From: Seison nebaliae
Lineage: Eukaryota > Rotifera > Pararotatoria > Seisonacea > Seisonidae
NCBI GenBank assembly: GCA_023231475.1
Contig: JALJEE010002791.1
Location: forward strand, 1-29,998
Length of the DNA stretch: 29,998 bases
Direction: 5' to 3'
Shown: positions 1-9,532 of the stretch, piece after piece
Position numbering within the stretch: the first letter of the stretch is position 1
Layout: each line of letters begins with the position of its first letter
The notes under the pieces: model-generated
What the model was told of the DNA's origin: nothing
Seen by the model: only the letters and a program-made list of their open reading frames with translations
The model's database searches: none
Program-made: the position numbers and the translations under genes

Positions 1-141
1 AGAGATAAATACATTTAACTACCTAGTTAGTTTTGTTTGTTTGTCGTTGAAGAACATTCGGAAAAGAAGAAAGTGCGAACTGTAAAATTAATAAATATTA
101 ACATTAAGCCTCAAAATCAAATGGTATGATGATTGATTAAC
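1..141. repeat. 141-bp exact terminal direct repeat, left copy
   Basis: The first 141 bases are identical, base for base, to the last 141 bases of the window (29858-29998). The match starts at base 1 and ends at the final base, so the two copies define the ends of the window. The sequence is unique-looking AT-rich DNA in the 5' flank of the ISWI gene, with no coding signal. Exact overlap of this length is typical of a circular path in a k=141 assembly graph. A true tandem repeat or circular DNA gives the same picture. Confidence 0.97.
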
Positions 142-383
142 TTAATCGATTTTATTCTCTAGATGGCATATAAACATATGAATAGCATAGATAGATGAAA
201 TAAATGTTGAAAATTGAAGTGAAATGAAAATATTTTTTCCTAACCCTATTTTTGTATTGGAACGTGTTATTGTTTTCAAATTGAATCTTCCATTAATTAA
301 CTTATAAAAAATAGTAGAAAAGTGAGCTTAATAAGTGGAATTATTTATCAGAAATTAATTAAGTAATTTGCATTGTTGAATCG
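142..383 (+). promoter_or_regulatory. 5' flank of the ISWI gene
   Basis: Noncoding AT-rich DNA between the terminal repeat and the ISWI start codon. A TATAAAC element lies at about 168-174, about 210 bp before the ATG, and could be a core promoter element. AT-rich DNA produces such motifs by chance, so this is only a candidate. Nothing else is recognisable. Confidence 0.25.
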
Positions 384-3300
384 ATGGATGAGGAGAAGAC
401 ATCGTGTGTTAATGAAGAAGTTTCTGATGAAGAATTCGATTCGATTCTAACAGGAAAGAAGTTTAAGAATGTGAATGATTTAGAGAAAGAGGCGAATTTC
501 GAAGCAAATGTTTTAGAAGAAGAACGTCGTGAACGATTGGAATATCTCTTACAACAAACTGAAGCATTCTCTGAAGATGTGATGTTGGGTGATGAATTGG
601 CGAAAGGGAAAAAGAAGCGGAAAAATCAAGCGATGGATGATGAGAAAATAAAGAAGAAGAGTCGTGTTATTGATTCATTGGGAGAGAGTGGGAAAGCGAT
701 GAAGAGAATAATAAATCAAAAGAATCGATTAAATGAGAATAAAGAAGTGAATCGTGAAGATGAAGATGAGGAGGAGGTAGTGCCAGTGATAACTGAGAAG
801 AATGATGAAAAGAATAATGAAAAAGAAAAGGAAAATGGTGATGTCATTTATTTCCAAAACACTCCCTCTTTCATCCAAAATGGAGAATTGAGAGATTATC
901 AGATTCGAGGATTAAATTGGTTAATATCTTGTCATTCGAAGAACATTAACGGAATTTTAGCGGATGAGATGGGTCTCGGCAAAACGTTACAGACCATATC
1001 GATGATTGGATATTTGAAAATATTTTTGGGAAGAACAAAACCGTTTTTGGTGATTGTACCAAAATCCACTTTGAATAATTGGAAAATGGAATTTGAAAAA
1101 TGGTGTCCCTCATTAAACGTGTTTATTCTTTTCGGAACGAAAGATGAACGAGAATTGATGGGATTAGATAAAATGAAGAATAATAGACAATGGGACGTTG
1201 TTATAACAACATACGAATTAGTCATAATCGAACGACATTTTTTCCGACCATTCAAATGGGAATATCTGGTAATTGATGAAGCACATCGTTTGAAAAATGA
1301 GAAAAGTCGTTTAGCTGTCATCGTACGGCGAATTAAAGCGACACATCGATTATTATTGACGGGAACACCATTACAAAATAATTTACATGAACTTTGGGCA
1401 CTTCTCAATTTTCTCGTACCAGAAATTTTCGATTCATCTGACGATTTCGATACGTGGTTTGATACGAACACATGTCTCGATAATCAGGAACTGGTTGAAC
1501 GATTACATGCCATTCTCAAACCGTTTTTATTGAGACGATTGAAATCAGAAGTGGAGAAAACATTGAAACCGAAAGAAGAAGTGAAATTATATGTGAAAAT
1601 GGCGAAATTACAAAAAGAGACTTACAAACGTATTCTATTAAGAGAATTAGAATATATCATTCCAAAATCTACTACCTCTTCCTCCAATTCTCTTTCAGCA
1701 ATTCGTTTGAATAATATTCTGATGCAATTAAGGAAATGTGCAAATCATCCATATATGATTCCTGGTATCGAACCGGGACCACCATATACAACCGATGAAC
1801 ATTTGATCGAATCATCAGGAAAATTGTTGTTGTTAGATAAATTATTATTTCGATTAAAAGAGGAAGGACGTCGAATATTATTGTTTTCTGGAATGGTTCG
1901 ATTATTGGATATTTTAGAAGATTATCTTCTTTTCCGCAAATATTCTTATCGACGTTTAGATGGAACGACATCGCATCAAGATCGTTATAAAACGATTGAT
2001 GAATTTAATAAAGAGAATTCTTCAATTTTCATTTTCATCATTTCTACACGTGCCGGTGGTCTTGGTATCAATTTAGCAACGGCTGATACCGTCATCTTTT
2101 ATGATAGTGATTGGAATCCTCAAGTCGATTTACAAGCGACTGATCGAGCTCATCGTATTGGACAGAAAGGAATTGTGAAAGTTTTCCGATTACTTTCTGA
2201 TCAATCGGTTGATGAGAGAATAATTAATTTAGCAGAGAAAAAATTAAGATTGGATCATGTCATTATACAACAAGGAAGAAAAGATGGGAAATCAGGAAAA
2301 AATTTGAATAAAGACAATATCCTCTCGATAATTCGAGGAGAAGCGAAAAAATTACAAATGAATTGTGACGATGATTCATCGACAATTGATGAATCGTTAG
2401 ATGAGATTTTGAAACGTGGTCAACAACGAACGAAAGAAGAGAAAGAAAAGATCAAAGAGATGAATGAAAATGAATTGAAGAATTTTACTTTTGATGTCGA
2501 TTTGAATATCGATGATTTTAACGTGTATAATTTCGAGGGATATAATTACAAATCCACAACCTCCATCAAATCCACCAATAAGGCATTGGATAATTATTCG
2601 CAACTCATCAACGGCAAACGAGAAAGGAAAAAAAATAAATTTTATTATTTCGATGAAACTGTCAATCAGAAGAAAATGTTGAAACCGCCAAAACAACCAA
2701 ATATTTATGATCATCAATTTTATCCTGTTCGATTATTGGAGTTGTTAGAAAAAGAGATTTATGCATATCGGAAAGCTAATCGATATAAAGTTCCGAAGAA
2801 GAGTAAAAATGCAGTTTATGAACAAGAGAAAATCGATTCAGCTCAACCTCTCACTAAAGAAGAGATGGAAGAGAAAGAAAATTTATTGAAAGAAGGATTC
2901 TCCAATTGGACTCGTCGTGACTTTCTACAATTCGTAAAATCTATCGAGAAATGGGGAGAGGAAGATATGTATAAAGTTTGTTTGGAAATTCCATCGAAGA
3001 CACCGAAAGAAGTGTATGATTATAATGAAGTATTTTGGAAGAGGAAGAAGGAATTGCTCGATCATGAACGTATCAACAATCAGATAAAGAAAGGTAAAAA
3101 TAGACGAGAGAAGATGACAGATATTCAGTGTTTGTTAATGGACAAATATATGTCGAGTATCTCTCCCGAAATTGCAATTAAATTAAATTATGGAACTGGA
3201 AAGAAAAACAAAAATTATCAGGATATCGACGATCAACAACTCGCTTGTTATCTCCATCGATTTGGAATGAGTCATCAATCGATCTACGAGAAAATGAGAA

Positions 3301-3656
3301 TGAATATCAGACAATCGCCACTCAATTCATTCAACTGGTTTTTTAAATCCAGAAATTGTGTTGAATTACAAAAACGATGTAATTCGGTTGTGGGATTATT
3401 AGAGAAAGAGAGTCATCTCATCGACGAACAAATGAAGAAGATGATGAACAGTTCTTTACCTTTCACCGATCATTCTCATAGTCGAAAACGTCGTCGAACA
3501 AATGACGATACATCTATTCCTCCCAGTCTCATCAAATCCGAACGCATTGACCATAAACCAAACATTCTCAAAGTAAAACAAGAACCGAAAGTGAACGAAC
3601 ATCGTCACCAATTCCAAAAAGTTGATAGTTTCGGAAATATTAAATTTTATCTCTAA
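384..3656 (+). CDS. Iswi: ISWI-family SNF2 chromatin-remodelling ATPase (SMARCA1/SMARCA5 type)
   Basis: A single uninterrupted 1090-codon frame, close to the usual ~1000-1050 residues of animal ISWI. ISWI uses ATP to slide and space nucleosomes as the motor of ACF, CHRAC and NURF type complexes in the nucleus. An acidic N-terminus with an ISWI-like RLEYLLQQTEAF segment (about residues 51-62) precedes the ATPase. Walker A (DEMGLGKT) lies near residue 193 and the DEAH box near 297. The C-terminal helicase lobe has STRAGGLGINLA and the arginine-finger motif QATDRAHRIGQ at about 552-595. The HAND region follows, then SANT (WTRRDFLQFV near 842) and SLIDE (about 936-1010, with NSFNWFFKSRN and ELQKRCN). 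All motor motifs look intact. A basic, low-complexity tail follows SLIDE. The gene has no introns, unlike its neighbours. The AATF gene follows on the same strand after 461 bp. Family assignment is firm; SMARCA1 versus SMARCA5 does not apply to a single invertebrate ISWI. Confidence 0.97.
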   Translation: MDEEKTSCVNEEVSDEEFDSILTGKKFKNVNDLEKEANFEANVLEEERRERLEYLLQQTEAFSEDVMLGDELAKGKKKRKNQAMDDEKIKKKSRVIDSLGESGKAMKRIINQKNRLNENKEVNREDEDEEEVVPVITEKNDEKNNEKEKENGDVIYFQNTPSFIQNGELRDYQIRGLNWLISCHSKNINGILADEMGLGKTLQTISMIGYLKIFLGRTKPFLVIVPKSTLNNWKMEFEKWCPSLNVFILFGTKDERELMGLDKMKNNRQWDVVITTYELVIIERHFFRPFKWEYLVIDEAHRLKNEKSRLAVIVRRIKATHRLLLTGTPLQNNLHELWALLNFLVPEIFDSSDDFDTWFDTNTCLDNQELVERLHAILKPFLLRRLKSEVEKTLKPKEEVKLYVKMAKLQKETYKRILLRELEYIIPKSTTSSSNSLSAIRLNNILMQLRKCANHPYMIPGIEPGPPYTTDEHLIESSGKLLLLDKLLFRLKEEGRRILLFSGMVRLLDILEDYLLFRKYSYRRLDGTTSHQDRYKTIDEFNKENSSIFIFIISTRAGGLGINLATADTVIFYDSDWNPQVDLQATDRAHRIGQKGIVKVFRLLSDQSVDERIINLAEKKLRLDHVIIQQGRKDGKSGKNLNKDNILSIIRGEAKKLQMNCDDDSSTIDESLDEILKRGQQRTKEEKEKIKEMNENELKNFTFDVDLNIDDFNVYNFEGYNYKSTTSIKSTNKALDNYSQLINGKRERKKNKFYYFDETVNQKKMLKPPKQPNIYDHQFYPVRLLELLEKEIYAYRKANRYKVPKKSKNAVYEQEKIDSAQPLTKEEMEEKENLLKEGFSNWTRRDFLQFVKSIEKWGEEDMYKVCLEIPSKTPKEVYDYNEVFWKRKKELLDHERINNQIKKGKNRREKMTDIQCLLMDKYMSSISPEIAIKLNYGTGKKNKNYQDIDDQQLACYLHRFGMSHQSIYEKMRMNIRQSPLNSFNWFFKSRNCVELQKRCNSVVGLLEKESHLIDEQMKKMMNSSLPFTDHSHSRKRRRTNDDTSIPPSLIKSERIDHKPNILKVKQEPKVNEHRHQFQKVDSFGNIKFYL

Positions 3657-4117
3657 CACTCTCATAATTCCATATTTATATATACTTCATCCTTATCTTT
3701 TTGAGACAATCAAATTTTCTCCCTTACATAAATGATAATGAATAAATTAAGATTAATCCTTTATAATTAATGTCGATAATAATTATAATATGATTTAAAT
3801 TTTCTAAAAAATTAAAAATTGTCAATAATTATAAAATGATTTAAATTTTCTAAAAAATTAAAAATTGTCAATAATTTTATTAATTCTATATGTTAATAGA
3901 AATTATTTAAATGATTTATCATACAAATAAATAAAAATGATAAATTAGAAAAATATTATTGAATACCTCAAATGTAATTATTTGAAGCTTATTAAGAAAT
4001 ATTTCTATGGCTTATTACTAACAATGAAAATGAATTTTAAAAAATTGAAAAAATTTCAAATTCTCAGCTCAAATCCAAAATCGGCATGAGAAGTAAATGG
4101 TATGAGATAAGGAAGAT
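3657..4117. other. AT-rich intergenic spacer between ISWI and AATF
   Basis: 461 bp of very AT-rich DNA holding the ISWI 3' end and the AATF promoter. An AATAAA hexamer in the 3740s could serve ISWI polyadenylation. A 46-bp tandem duplication lies inside (listed separately). No ORF of note. Confidence 0.6.
3775..3870. repeat. 46-bp tandem duplication, two copies
   Basis: Two nearly identical adjacent copies share GATTTAAATTTTCTAAAAAA followed by ATTAAAAATTGTC. The GATTTAAA landmark falls at 3792 and 3838, giving a period of 46 bp. The copies differ at a few bases in the AT-rich start of the unit. A third copy begins (GTCAATAATT) and then diverges. This is a simple local duplication in the ISWI 3' flank. 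Confidence 0.85.
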
Positions 4118-5613
4118 ATGGGAAATGAATTAAACGAAAATATTCTGGAACTTCTCGAATCGACACCAATCGATTTATTTGATGAAAAGAATGAAAATGG
4201 CACAGATTTCGCTTCGGAATCTGATTATTCAAAAAATCAATTAGTCACGATTGAACAACCGATAACTTCGTTGAAACGTTCGATGGTCACTCAGTGTTTA
4301 CAAGAAGGAAATGAGAAGTATAAGAAAATTAGTCGAATCGATTTGGAAGATGAAGAATCGAAAAATTTCGAGAAATTTTTAAAAGAACCGAAAGACAAAT
4401 TGAAATTGGAGAAAGTGAAAGTGGAAAAGAAGAAAATATTAAAAGATGAAAAGAATAAAAATGAGAATTATTTGACTAATGAAGAAATTGAAGAGAATTT
4501 GAATTTGTTGAAAAATCATCAGGAATTATGGAAGAAATTAATTGGAATTCGAGTTCAATTTCAAAAAATTCTCAATTTCGTCAATTCAAATTACTCAAAG
4601 TCCTTCCACTCGATATCGGATAATTGTAAAAATGATTTGGAATCCATCACTCTCGATTTATTAGGAATTATTGAAAATAATTTGAAAATAGAAAAAAATC
4701 AAAATTTCATCGATTATCGGTTTGTTCCTTCTGTATTAAATTGTGATGATTTTATTATTCTTCATAGAAATGAAATTTTAGATGATTGGTTCGATCGTAG
4801 TCGTCAAATTTATAAGAAGCGACTAAATACCGAAGCTCCACAAATCAAAACGAGTGAACAACTGGCGAATGTTTTTCATTGAAAATTTTTTTTGAAAAAT
4901 TTTAAAATTTATTTTTGTAGTTTTTCCATAAAATGCCTGAGCTGGTGGAGAGTCATCAGGAGTTGAAAGAAGACGTTCCAAAAGGAAGTGAAGTTAACGA
5001 AATAATTTTCGTGATTTTCCAATTAAATTTTTCCAGAATAACGACGGAATATATGAGAGAAACGGCAAATTCTTCTCTCACAACATTTTCGACGATTCCG
5101 ATTTTTATCATGATATGTTGAAGATGTTCATTATGGAAACGAATCGACGTGACGAAGTTTTTCTTTTGATAATTGAAAATTATTGTTAAACAAATATCTG
5201 ATAATTTAGTCGATGATCCATATGTATGGAATGATGAATCAGCCGAATAAGGAATTGAAAGAGAATCGTGCAAAGGAATTCGATTTAATTCGATCTCAAT
5301 TACATAAGAAAATCACATCTAAAAAAATGGGAATCGATACGAAGAAGAGTAAGGAACGTCGTGTCAAGTCTCCATTCTTTCATTCAACTATTCTTCTAAT
5401 TACGTCAGATATGAGACTCATGATAAATTAGTGAATTTCGTGAGCGATTTATACAAATCGAAACGATCAAACGAATTTCGGAATAGTATTTATTCCTCGT
5501 TGTTCCGATCGGAAAGCGTTTCCTCGTCATACACCGCCGACGACGAAAACGAAGAAAAGAAAATTGATAGAGATTGGGAAGGAATTGAATCTGGAAAATT
5601 TCGTTTTTTTTAA
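4118..5613 (+). CDS. AATF: AATF/Che-1 (Bfr2) homologue, five exons
   Basis: Predicted exons are 4118-4870, 4921-4992, 5037-5156, 5210-5362 and 5416-5613, giving 431 residues (human about 560). The introns are 44-53 bp with GT-AG ends. AATF works with NGDN and NOL10 in early 40S ribosome biogenesis in the nucleolus, and in animals also in transcription and apoptosis control. The acidic, Lys-rich N-terminal third leads into the AATF-Che1 domain (QELWKKLIGIRVQFQKILN, residues about 135-153). The IFDDSDFYHDMLK motif in exon 3 matches the DDDDFYHQLL motif of the family. The C-terminal TRAUB domain runs across exons 4 and 5 (SKERR, then THDKLVNFVSDLYKSKR and SLFRSE). The last acceptor is uncertain. 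The upstream CAG at 5405-5407 would restore family residues RYE but breaks the frame with canonical donors, so I used the AG at 5414-5415. Family call strong; last junction tentative. Confidence 0.88.
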
Positions 5614-6628
5614 TAAAAAAAAATGGAAAAGACAAAATGGTTTCTTTGAAAATTTCCTAAAAACAATTGTGAATTTTGAGAAAAAAAATAAATTTTTTCT
5701 TGTTTCATTTAAAAAATTAAAGAAAGGTGAATGGATAAAAAGGAAAAAAATGATTCTTATCATAAATCGATGATTCGGAAATTAGAATTAAGGAGGAAAT
5801 GAGAAAGATATATGAGAATAAGATTGATATTTTGAAATATAAATGATAAATATCTCATTTTGAGAAGGTGGAATTGAATGGAATGGAAAAATAGGAAATA
5901 ATTGATTGGAATGAAAAAATTGTGTGAGAGGGGGGATGAGAAGTGAGTTGAATGAAAGGAATTTTCGATTGAAATCGAACCGATTATATTAGATTACGTA
6001 ATGGAATAATATTTGTTTTAATGATCGTCTTTGTTGAATTTAAATGTCGATGTTGATGATTGTTGTCTGTTGAATGATGAGAATGTGGGAATGATGACGG
6101 AAACTTTGAGAATTATCGATTGATGATCTAAACGTTCGTTTGTTGTCTCACAATGAATTTCTTTTCGTTAGTTTCTCACATTGAGGAGAGAGTTGGAATG
6201 GGATGTTTTTGAGAGATATGAGATAAATAAACAAATTGAGGAGAGGAAAGTGAAGAGATGAGAAGAGATAGAGATGTAGCAGTAGAATGATGGTAGTGAA
6301 ATGGAATGATTGATCTTGTCACAATGGAGGAGATATTTGGAAATGGATGTTATTCGTCTATAGTCGATGACATCAACATATAATCTTCATTTCGTTGTCA
6401 ACTAAACAAAGAAAAATGTGTTCACTATTTCTCTCTATTTTCGTTGCGATTCCTATCTCGAAATGGATTGACGGTCGTAATCTCTATCTCCTCTCGGAAT
6501 ATGTGTTTACTGATATTAGTGGAAATTTTAGTGTGAGAATGTAGTGGAAGATTATAGTTGATGAGAATATGTGATTCGTTATCGATGTGATCGGCATCCC
6601 GGATCATTTAATCCTTTCCAGGGAATGA
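5614..6628. other. Gene-poor intergenic DNA, purine-rich on the + strand
   Basis: About 1 kb downstream of AATF without a supportable gene. Long stretches, notably about 5770-5960 and 6180-6320, are strongly purine-biased on the + strand, with many GAGAG, GGAATGG and GATGAG words. Short frames here are low-complexity Phe/Lys-rich chance readings. The purine bias could be GAGA-type regulatory DNA, but that is only a suggestion. Confidence 0.5.
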
Positions 6629-6636
6629 TATAAAAG
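6629..6636 (+). promoter_or_regulatory. TATA box (TATAAAAG)
   Basis: A perfect TATAAAAG with an initiator-like TTCGACATCATT about 30 bp downstream (around 6657-6668). It has the same geometry as the TATA element of the chitin-binding gene at 9306. No convincing protein-coding gene starts below it. The first ATG (6823) opens a frame of only 46 codons, just after an acceptor-like CTGTTTTAG. It may drive a noncoding RNA or a gene whose exons I could not resolve. Confidence 0.4.
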
Positions 6637-7420
6637 ATAATGACACTACACTTAATTCGACATCATTATTCTTAAATAGTTTCCATTTAGTTCATTAGAA
6701 CAACCCATCTCACAAACACAACTCATTCTCTCAAACTGAACGATATTGGAGTTCTATTTCAATTTTCCATCGTTCAATTTCTTTACTTGATATATTTCTA
6801 TCAAATCTGTTTTAGATCTCATATGAGAAAAGTAGCGAGAATCGATGAGAAAACTATTTATCCGATTCTGACGGATTGGAACAATCGGATTTCTTTCTTT
6901 TATTGTCCTTTCCCTCTAGTCATTTTCCTCTCGTCCATTCAACTGATAACCATAATCTTCTAATCCGTTTAATTGATATGCCACCATCAAATGGTGTCAT
7001 CAAATATGAAATTCTGTTCGTCTTCTTTTCACCTGGACAATTTTTGATTTACCTTTTTCTTTTTCTTCTTCTTCTTCTTCTTCAAAACTTAATTTGTAAT
7101 AACTTCAAAATTCGTTTCATCGATTTCGAGAGCGAAGTCAAATTGACGGGAGTGACAACGAAAATGGATGAAATTATAGAGGTGAGAGATGAATGAACGG
7201 ATAATGTGAAAGAATTGATTCTAAAGATTTTTTATAAGAAAATCTTACTTCCATGTTGAGAATTCAGGAAGAAGCTCATAATGGAAAGAAGATGAAGAAA
7301 GGATGATACCGTCCGGACAAAAGAGGGAAATGACTGAAATTAGCTAGGACGATACCTGAAATTACAACTATTGAAGGATGAGGAATGTTTGCCGTTCAAT
7401 GGTAGAACGTGACATCAGAA

Positions 7421-7663
7421 ATGAGAATTTGTCATGTTTTCCCTTGTGTTTTTCTCTCCTCCGCTTTTTTTGCAGCTTCCGCTATTTCTTACAACGTCTC
7501 CATTTCTCCCAAAGAGATCCACTTCTCCCCCCTTACAATAGACTTAAGAGAAAGATCGGCTGAAATGAAAGATGATGAAGATAATCATCATTATAATAAC
7601 ATCGACGCTTCTTTTCATTATGATGATGATGATGATGATGATGATGTTGAAATAGGAAGATGA
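7421..7663 (+). CDS. Doubtful small ORF with signal-like N-terminus and Asp tract
   Basis: A frame of 80 codons if the in-frame ATG at 7421 is used. It begins MRICHVFPCVFLSSAFFAASA, a plausible secretion signal with an AxA-like cleavage motif. An acidic His/Asp-rich tail follows, and its poly-Asp run comes from a GAT microsatellite. The same bases can be read quite differently: the pyrimidine run from about 7436 ends in TTTTTTTGCAG at 7465-7475, an excellent 3' splice acceptor, so the true product could be an exon starting at 7476. No homologue recognised. It lies downstream of the TATA element at 6629. Confidence 0.18.
   Translation: MRICHVFPCVFLSSAFFAASAISYNVSISPKEIHFSPLTIDLRERSAEMKDDEDNHHYNNIDASFHYDDDDDDDDVEIGR
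7619..7646. repeat. (GAT)n microsatellite
   Basis: About nine consecutive GAT triplets. In the overlapping small frame it reads as poly-Asp, and on the other strand as poly-His. This accounts for two spurious-looking ORFs here. Confidence 0.9.
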
Positions 7664-9305
7664 AGATGAGGAGAGATGTGACAACATCATGAATCGTTGA
7701 CACAGATCTCATATAATCAGAAGAAAAAGAAAACTGATGTTGGCAATCTTTCATCATTTGAGAGAAATCAAAAAAAAATTGTTCAGATTTTTTTTAAGTT
7801 TTTCTTCATGTCTTCATGTCTTCTCCTTTTCTTCTTTTTAATCTTCTTCATTTCAATTTGATTCAATTCCAATTCAATTAATCATTCTAATTAATCGAAT
7901 TAAATATTGTTAAATTGAGAGATGATAATCGATTTAGTGATTGACTAATATTTCCATAGCATATAATTTCTTTCCCTTATCAATATTTAGATGAGACGAA
8001 TTGTCGTGATAGAACGAGAGTCGTTTTGGAGAGATGTTTATTATTGTTTGGTAAATGTTTGGATTGATCCATCTATTTACATCTAATACAACAGTCATAC
8101 AATCAAATATTTAGTCGTTGTCTGTTGGATGATGTTTGGTGATGTTTCGTAGTATTTCCACCACCCTATCTCCTTACGAATTAATTAAAGTGCAGTAAAA
8201 AAAAAAGAAGAATTTTATTGGTGGGGGAGCAATGTGATGTTTTTGAAGCAAATATTTGAATGGATTCCTAGTTATAATCTTCAAAAAAAAAGGAAAATTG
8301 GAATGATAATTTGGATGAGTTATGTAAGTGAAACTCTAAATAATTATATAAGAGAAGCGGAATTGAATGTTATTAGTTTAAAGGAATCGTCATATTTCGT
8401 TCGATCTCGATAAATATTAGAAATATTGTATTGTGTAGAGATGGGAATTATGTGGAACGTGAGCTAGATAGATAATTAAGAGAATGATTAGAGTGAATGT
8501 AAATAAGGGGAAATGGAAGATTGGGAAGAAGAAACAGATGTTTATATTATAGACATGTGAATTAGTTGGAATCATAATGATGAATGATGGTAATACGAGC
8601 GGTCATGATATCGATATTCGACTAATACAAATAATCGACTTCAGCTCGGTCACTACGCAACGAAATTGGTCGATTGAAAATTAATCAGGATTCTCTCCCT
8701 CAATCCATCACTCCCCGATCGACGATAGTGGTTCGGAATGGAATGGAATGGAATTGAAAGGAGAGAATGATGACATAAAATGAAGTAATCGACAATTATC
8801 TGTTGAATTGTCCTATATTCCCCTCATCTAACATTACATACTTCGTGTGGTTTCAACTATTTGATGGAAGTACGACACGAAGATTAATTTTATATATTTT
8901 TTTTGAAATAACCGGTTGAAAGTGTATGTTAGAGTGAATGCGATAAATCTCATTCATCTGATCATTCATCTCCAATGGAATATATGGGAGATAACTGATG
9001 TTCTACAGAACATTCTCCTTTTATTCCATTTCATAATAGAAGAGATAATTTTTCCTTTCCTCTATTTAACTGTAACTCTAACTGATGATTATGATCATGA
9101 TGACAACGACGACCACGATTATTATGATAACGATATCGTTGTCGTTGTTGTTGTTATTATTAATAATTATCTCCTCATATCTATGGTAGCATGGAGGAAG
9201 AAATGTAGACAATAGAACAATCCATTCAACTCTGTCACGTACTTCAATATTATCCGTTATTAGGCATTTGTTCAATTACCTGGTTTCCATACCGGTCTTT
9301 CTCCT

Positions 9306-9312
9306 TATAAAC
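9306..9312 (+). promoter_or_regulatory. TATA box of the chitin-binding protein gene
   Basis: TATAAAC lies about 29 bp upstream of an initiator-like CTCAATT (around 9334-9340), predicting a 5' UTR of about 195 nt before the ATG at 9533. The spacing is typical of TATA-dependent arthropod promoters, which often drive tissue-specific cuticle or gut genes. Confidence 0.5.
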
Positions 9313-9532
9313 ATCGTTATTCTGGTAGTGGAACTCAATTTTCTTCTTAATTCATTTCTTCTCTCAAACAATTTCTTTAACTTTTCATTCATTTTTTCGA
9401 AATAATTCTCTTTTAAATCTCATATCTCATCATTTCTCATTGCGTTGCACAGATTCGTTTCTTAAATTAACCATCTCGAAATAAATTCCACTTCCATCAT
9501 TCACTCGCCTCAATTAACCTCTCAATTACACA

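Larger units (their letters stand above)
6637..9305. other. Intergenic region with weak coding hints and simple repeats
   Basis: About 2.7 kb without a recognisable gene. It contains an ORF at 6876-7196 (106 residues with a Leu/Phe-rich middle, no family), an ORF with a signal-like start at 7421-7663, a GAT microsatellite at about 7619-7646, and a mixed GAT/GTT/ATT simple-sequence patch at about 9080-9170. Much of 7780-9300 is AT-rich with no coding signal on either strand. Confidence 0.45.

Noticed and set aside
1-141. LTRs of one large element
   Set aside because: Only 141 bp, no TG...CA ends, no primer-binding site or polypurine tract, and the interior is host genes on both strands.
932-1471. 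179-residue minus-strand ORF
   Set aside because: Antisense shadow of the ISWI ATPase domain with no family resemblance.
6876-7196. 106-residue ORF with PPSNGVIKYEI, resembling part of a fibronectin type III strand
   Set aside because: The match is one short string, the middle is a Leu run from CTT repeats, and no other domain features follow.
7533-7757. Minus-strand ORF with a poly-His run
   Set aside because: The run is the reverse reading of the GAT microsatellite, and the rest has no protein-like structure.
9078-9275. Frames with Val/Ile or Asn/Asp runs on both strands
   Set aside because: Produced by a mixed GAT/GTT simple-sequence patch.
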